Assembly (NCBI GenBank): GCA_022867105.1
Contig: JALHVH010000050.1
Span: forward strand, 1 to 8,254
Length of the DNA: 8,254 nt
Source of the DNA: Candidatus Aminicenantota bacterium
Lineage (GTDB): Bacteria > Acidobacteriota > Aminicenantia > Aminicenantales > Saccharicenantaceae
Direction: 5' to 3'
The notes beneath the pieces are model-generated. The model had not been told where the DNA came from and did no database searches. It was given only the letters and a program-made list of their open reading frames with translations. A program made the position numbers and the translations under genes. How positions within the stretch are numbered: the first letter of the stretch is position 1; every line of letters starts with the position of its first letter. This document shows positions 6,247 through 8,254 of this stretch, piece by piece.

Positions 6247-7194
6247 ATGAATCCCAAACATGTCAAGAGGATCGGAAATCTTCCCGGTGTCGCCGCCGCC
6301 TTGGCGGCCCTCATCCTCATCGGAACGGGGCTCCGGGCCTCCCAGGCGATAGATCCCTTCTACCTCAGGATGTTCGAGGACGGCGAGGCCGCGTTCGTCG
6401 CCGGCGACCACGCCAAAGCCGTCAAGGACCTGGAGGTCGCCGTTTTCGGACTGTCGACCGACCGGGTTCGGTCGGCAAAAGCCTGTGTTTATCTCGCCCT
6501 GAGCCACAACACCCTGAAGAACAGGGACAAGAGCCGCCAGTTTCTGGTGCGGGCGGCCGGGCTCGTAGGAAAGGAGGGCCCTGGGTCTCTTGGACTGGAC
6601 AAAACCGCCTTGAACGGCTACGAACGGCTGGTTGAGGACTTTGAGATAACACCCGGCGCGCCTGAGGAACGAACAGGGGTCATCTGGGAGAAAGCCTCCG
6701 TGGAACCTCCTGCGCAAAAAACAAGGCCTCCGGTCGATCCGTCCAGGGTCAGGGAGCTTGAAGCCCGGCTGAAGGCTTCTCCGGATGACCCGGCCATCCG
6801 GTACGATTTAGGTTCGCTATACTTCGAGCAGAGAGCCTACAAGAAGCTCGTCGGAATCATGACCGGCCTCCTCAAGAAGCATCCGGAGGAGATTGACGCA
6901 ACTTTCCACCTTGCCAAGGCAAGGTTCTATCAGAGGGAATTTCGGAAGGCCACCGACGGGTTCCACAAGATCATCAGCCCGGCTTCGGAGAACCAGGTCA
7001 CCAAGGACATGGTCCTCCGGTCCACGATCTACATAGCGCTCTGTCTCCATGAGCTGGGGCAAAAGCAAAGCCTCGCATCATACATGGATTACGTATCCCA
7101 GAACATCCCCCTGGCCGAGCTCAAGCGGATCCTGTTCGAGGAGGACCTCACGGAGCGGTGGGAACGATTCAGATCGATGGCCGGCCGGTCCTGA
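6247..7194 (+). CDS. Exported or membrane-anchored tetratricopeptide-repeat protein
   Basis: The 315-residue protein begins with a basic stretch and a hydrophobic core (about 13-28), followed by ASQA (31-34), a plausible signal-peptidase site, so it is probably periplasmic or anchored by its N-terminus. Helix-turn-helix repeats of TPR type appear at about 38-70 (EDGEAAFVAGDHAKAVKDLE), 74-107, and 178-243, where PDDPAIRYDLGSLYFEQRAY and HPEEIDATFHLAKARFYQRE are clear units. Between them (about 137-170) is a Pro/Glu-rich, probably disordered linker. No catalytic motif is visible; TPR proteins act as scaffolds for protein partners. The start is supported by AAGGG 7 nt upstream and a strong promoter. 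It diverges from the polysaccharide operon and converges with the FkbM gene, so it is likely transcribed alone; a role in envelope assembly is only guilt by location. The 39-nt gap to the FkbM stop has no recognisable terminator. Confidence 0.85.
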   Translation: MNPKHVKRIGNLPGVAAALAALILIGTGLRASQAIDPFYLRMFEDGEAAFVAGDHAKAVKDLEVAVFGLSTDRVRSAKACVYLALSHNTLKNRDKSRQFLVRAAGLVGKEGPGSLGLDKTALNGYERLVEDFEITPGAPEERTGVIWEKASVEPPAQKTRPPVDPSRVRELEARLKASPDDPAIRYDLGSLYFEQRAYKKLVGIMTGLLKKHPEEIDATFHLAKARFYQREFRKATDGFHKIISPASENQVTKDMVLRSTIYIALCLHELGQKQSLASYMDYVSQNIPLAELKRILFEEDLTERWERFRSMAGRS

Positions 7195-7233
7195 TCCCTC
7201 TCCGGACCCGGACGCGCCCTCCCGGACATCCCT

Positions 7234-7971
7234 TTAAGACCAGGGCGGACGCTCGGGAAGGCCTAGGAGGAACCGGCCTTCCTTGACCATCTGATAGTTG
7301 TGCGGACGCAGGATGGATCTGATCTCCTCTTCATTATCCGTTCTGCCGTCCTCAGAGTGAATCTCTAAATACAGGATCGGGGTATGGTTCCTCAGGACCT
7401 CCTGGGCTCCCTTGAGGATCGGAACTTCGAATCCTTCCGTGTCGATCTTCATGTGTCGGGGAACGGGAAGATCCCCGCCATGGACCAATCCGTCAATCGT
7501 GAGGATCCTTACCTCCAGAGCCTTCTCGATCCCGTTCCCGAATATTTCCGAATGCGAGAGGCTGAAGGAGGAGGCGGAATCCGACTTCGATATGAACAAT
7601 TTTGAGGTTCCGGACCGCTCTCCCAAAGCGAATGGCACCGCCTGGACCTGTCCCAGGTGACCGTTCAAGGCGATGTTGTCTTCGAGCATTCGAAAGACTA
7701 TCGGATTGGGTTCGAACGCATAGATCCTTGCCTTCGGGACGTTGGACAGGACGCTTAAAGCATAATACCCGCGGTTGGCCCCGATATCATAGAAGACCTC
7801 ATCGGCAGCGATGCGGTCGAGCATCCAGGAAAGAGGACAAGCGTCCTTCAGATGCCACCTGAGCGGATGCCAGGCGAAGACCCGAAAGCGTCCTTTGCGG
7901 ATGTGGACGGTCCTCCTGATGAGATGATGACGAAAGGAAAGGTTCTCGAGTTTCGCTTTGATGGATATCAT
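7234..7971 (-). CDS. FkbM-family SAM-dependent methyltransferase, complete
   Basis: From ATG 7971 the protein has 245 residues. The SAM-binding motif I is VFYDIGANRGYY (59-70), followed by the acidic-loop motif IYAFEPNP (83-90), and the family hallmark MKIDTEGFEVPILKGA (174-189), then ILYLEIH (199-205). Together these define a complete class I methyltransferase of the FkbM type, which usually O-methylates hydroxyls on sugars or polyketides. Its acceptor is unknown, but the adjacent polysaccharide cluster suggests a sugar. The frame stays open up to a TTG at 8046, but that TTG is the -35 box of a good promoter; ATG 7971 has GGAGAG at 7980-7975 and is the better start. The gene is monocistronic in this window, convergent with the TPR gene and divergent from thiC. 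It is a second FkbM gene besides the partial one at 1-269. Confidence 0.9.
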   Translation of the reverse strand: MISIKAKLENLSFRHHLIRRTVHIRKGRFRVFAWHPLRWHLKDACPLSWMLDRIAADEVFYDIGANRGYYALSVLSNVPKARIYAFEPNPIVFRMLEDNIALNGHLGQVQAVPFALGERSGTSKLFISKSDSASSFSLSHSEIFGNGIEKALEVRILTIDGLVHGGDLPVPRHMKIDTEGFEVPILKGAQEVLRNHTPILYLEIHSEDGRTDNEEEIRSILRPHNYQMVKEGRFLLGLPERPPWS

Positions 7972-7974
7972 TTT

Positions 7975-7980
7975 CTCTCC
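7975..7980 (-). promoter_or_regulatory. Ribosome-binding site that decides the FkbM start
   Basis: GGAGAG on the minus strand lies 3 nt before ATG 7971-7969 (5 nt counted from GGAG). The upstream TTG at 8046 has no comparable site, and it would lie ahead of the predicted transcription start. Confidence 0.65.
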
Positions 7981-8016
7981 AAGGGTCCTGCCGGACAAAA
8001 GGGCGAATGCAACCGT

Positions 8017-8046
8017 ACTATAATCATCAATGGGACGGAGAGTCAA
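8017..8046 (-). promoter_or_regulatory. Sigma70-type promoter of the FkbM methyltransferase gene
   Basis: The minus strand reads TTGACT (8046-8041), an 18-nt spacer, and TATAGT (8022-8017), each 5/6 to consensus. Transcription would begin near 8010, about 40 nt before ATG 7971. Confidence 0.62.
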
Positions 8047-8121
8047 TCCATGCGCGAAACCCGTGACCTTCCTGAAACCTGAAAGGTCCGGACGGCCCCG
8101 GCCGATCTCCCGGCCGTTTCC

Positions 8122-8150
8122 TTGACAGGGTGAGACCCCTCATCTATACT
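8122..8150 (+). promoter_or_regulatory. Near-consensus sigma70-type promoter of thiC
   Basis: TTGACA (8122-8127), a 17-nt spacer and TATACT (8145-8150) form an almost ideal promoter. The start site would be near 8157, leaving a leader of only about 20 nt before ATG 8177. The spacer contains GGGT-GAG-ACCC (8128-8138), a small inverted repeat that might bind a regulator but may be chance. The rest of 8047-8121 shows only short GC-rich inverted repeats (CGGCCG twice, 6 nt apart) and no gene. Confidence 0.75.
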
Positions 8151-8176
8151 GAATTTTTATCCTCGGGACCGAGATC

Positions 8177-8254
8177 ATGACACAATTGGAAAAGGCCAGG
8201 AAAGGGACATTCTCCCCCCAGCTCCGGAAAGTCGCTAAGGAGGAACAGGTATCC
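8177..8254 (+). CDS. thiC: Phosphomethylpyrimidine synthase ThiC, N-terminal 26 residues (partial)
   Basis: Twenty-six codons from ATG 8177 to the window edge encode MTQLEKARKGTFSPQLRKVA and six more residues. The pattern MTQLE-ARKG-(I/T)-(T/S)PE/Q----VA--E is the characteristic N-terminus of ThiC in many bacteria and archaea. ThiC is a radical-SAM [4Fe-4S] enzyme converting aminoimidazole ribotide to hydroxymethylpyrimidine phosphate in thiamine synthesis. The catalytic domain is outside the window, so the call depends on the short N-terminus and is not proven. There is no strong Shine-Dalgarno (only GAG near the ATG). It is probably unrelated to the polysaccharide genes and marks the core-genome edge of the cluster. 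Confidence 0.72.
   Translation, partial: MTQLEKARKGTFSPQLRKVAKEEQVS

Noticed and set aside
6055..6717. A 220-codon open frame on the minus strand across the start of the TPR gene
   Set aside because: It crosses the TPR promoter and signal-peptide region, has no recognisable motif, and is antisense to a convincing gene.
7195..7233. Possible bidirectional terminator between the convergent TPR and FkbM genes
   Set aside because: The 39-nt gap contains short TCCGG/CCGGA repeats but no stable stem followed by a T-run on either strand.
8046..8121. TPP-riboswitch-like fragment GAAACCTGAAAGGTCCGG upstream of thiC
   Set aside because: It resembles only one strand of the TPP consensus. There is no CTGAGA element before it, and a strong promoter lies downstream, so it would not be in the thiC transcript.
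1..8254. CRISPR arrays, tRNA or rRNA genes, insertion sequences, integrase or attachment sites
   Set aside because: I saw no regularly spaced repeats, no tRNA- or rRNA-like sequence and no transposase or recombinase motifs, despite the mosaic appearance of the cluster.

Overview
The window is a surface-polysaccharide (O-antigen, capsule or exopolysaccharide type) gene cluster from a fairly GC-rich, probably Gram-negative bacterium, flanked by a secreted repeat protein, a second methyltransferase and the beginning of a thiamine gene. Taxonomy is a guess: the exported TPR protein resembles ones I associate with Acidobacteriota/Aminicenantota, but nothing here fixes the phylum.

Layout. On the minus strand, read from 5873 down to 1, one apparent operon runs: a Wzx-like flippase (5873-4311), a GT4 glycosyltransferase (4299-3097), a GT2 glycosyltransferase (3093-2152, GTG start), a broken GT2 (2135 to about 1609) fused out of frame to the C-terminal third of a second GT4 (about 1603-1256), an intact GT2 (1275-322), and the N-terminal part of an FkbM-type methyltransferase that leaves the window at position 1 (start 269). 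Spacings are short (3 to 52 nt) and no terminator is visible between genes. The logic is classic: glycosyltransferases build a lipid-linked sugar chain on the cytoplasmic face, a methyltransferase decorates it, and the flippase moves it across the inner membrane.

The divergent gap 5874-6246 holds the control region. For the minus operon I see a perfect TATAAT -10 box and, about 70 nt into the predicted leader, the sequence GGCGGTAGCCTG. This matches the ops/JUMPStart element (core GGCGGTAG) by which RfaH, a NusG paralogue, is loaded onto RNA polymerase to allow full-length transcription of long polysaccharide operons. It sits exactly in the loop of a perfect 10-bp inverted repeat. This is the most interesting signal in the window. 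A TTGACA-N18-TATAAA promoter serves the plus-strand TPR gene (6247-7194).

On the right, a stand-alone FkbM methyltransferase (7971-7234, minus) and thiC (from 8177, plus, partial) diverge from a 205-nt region that contains a good sigma70-type promoter for each.

The second point of interest is the broken locus at 1256-2135. A GT2 copy paralogous to the gene at 322-1275 suffers a 1-base frameshift near 1665, then switches at about 1600-1610 into the tail of a GT4 copy paralogous to the gene at 3097-4299. GC content also drops at this junction, from roughly 65-78% in sampled rows to about 37-55%, so the junction looks like a recombination or deletion scar between two polysaccharide cassettes of different origin.
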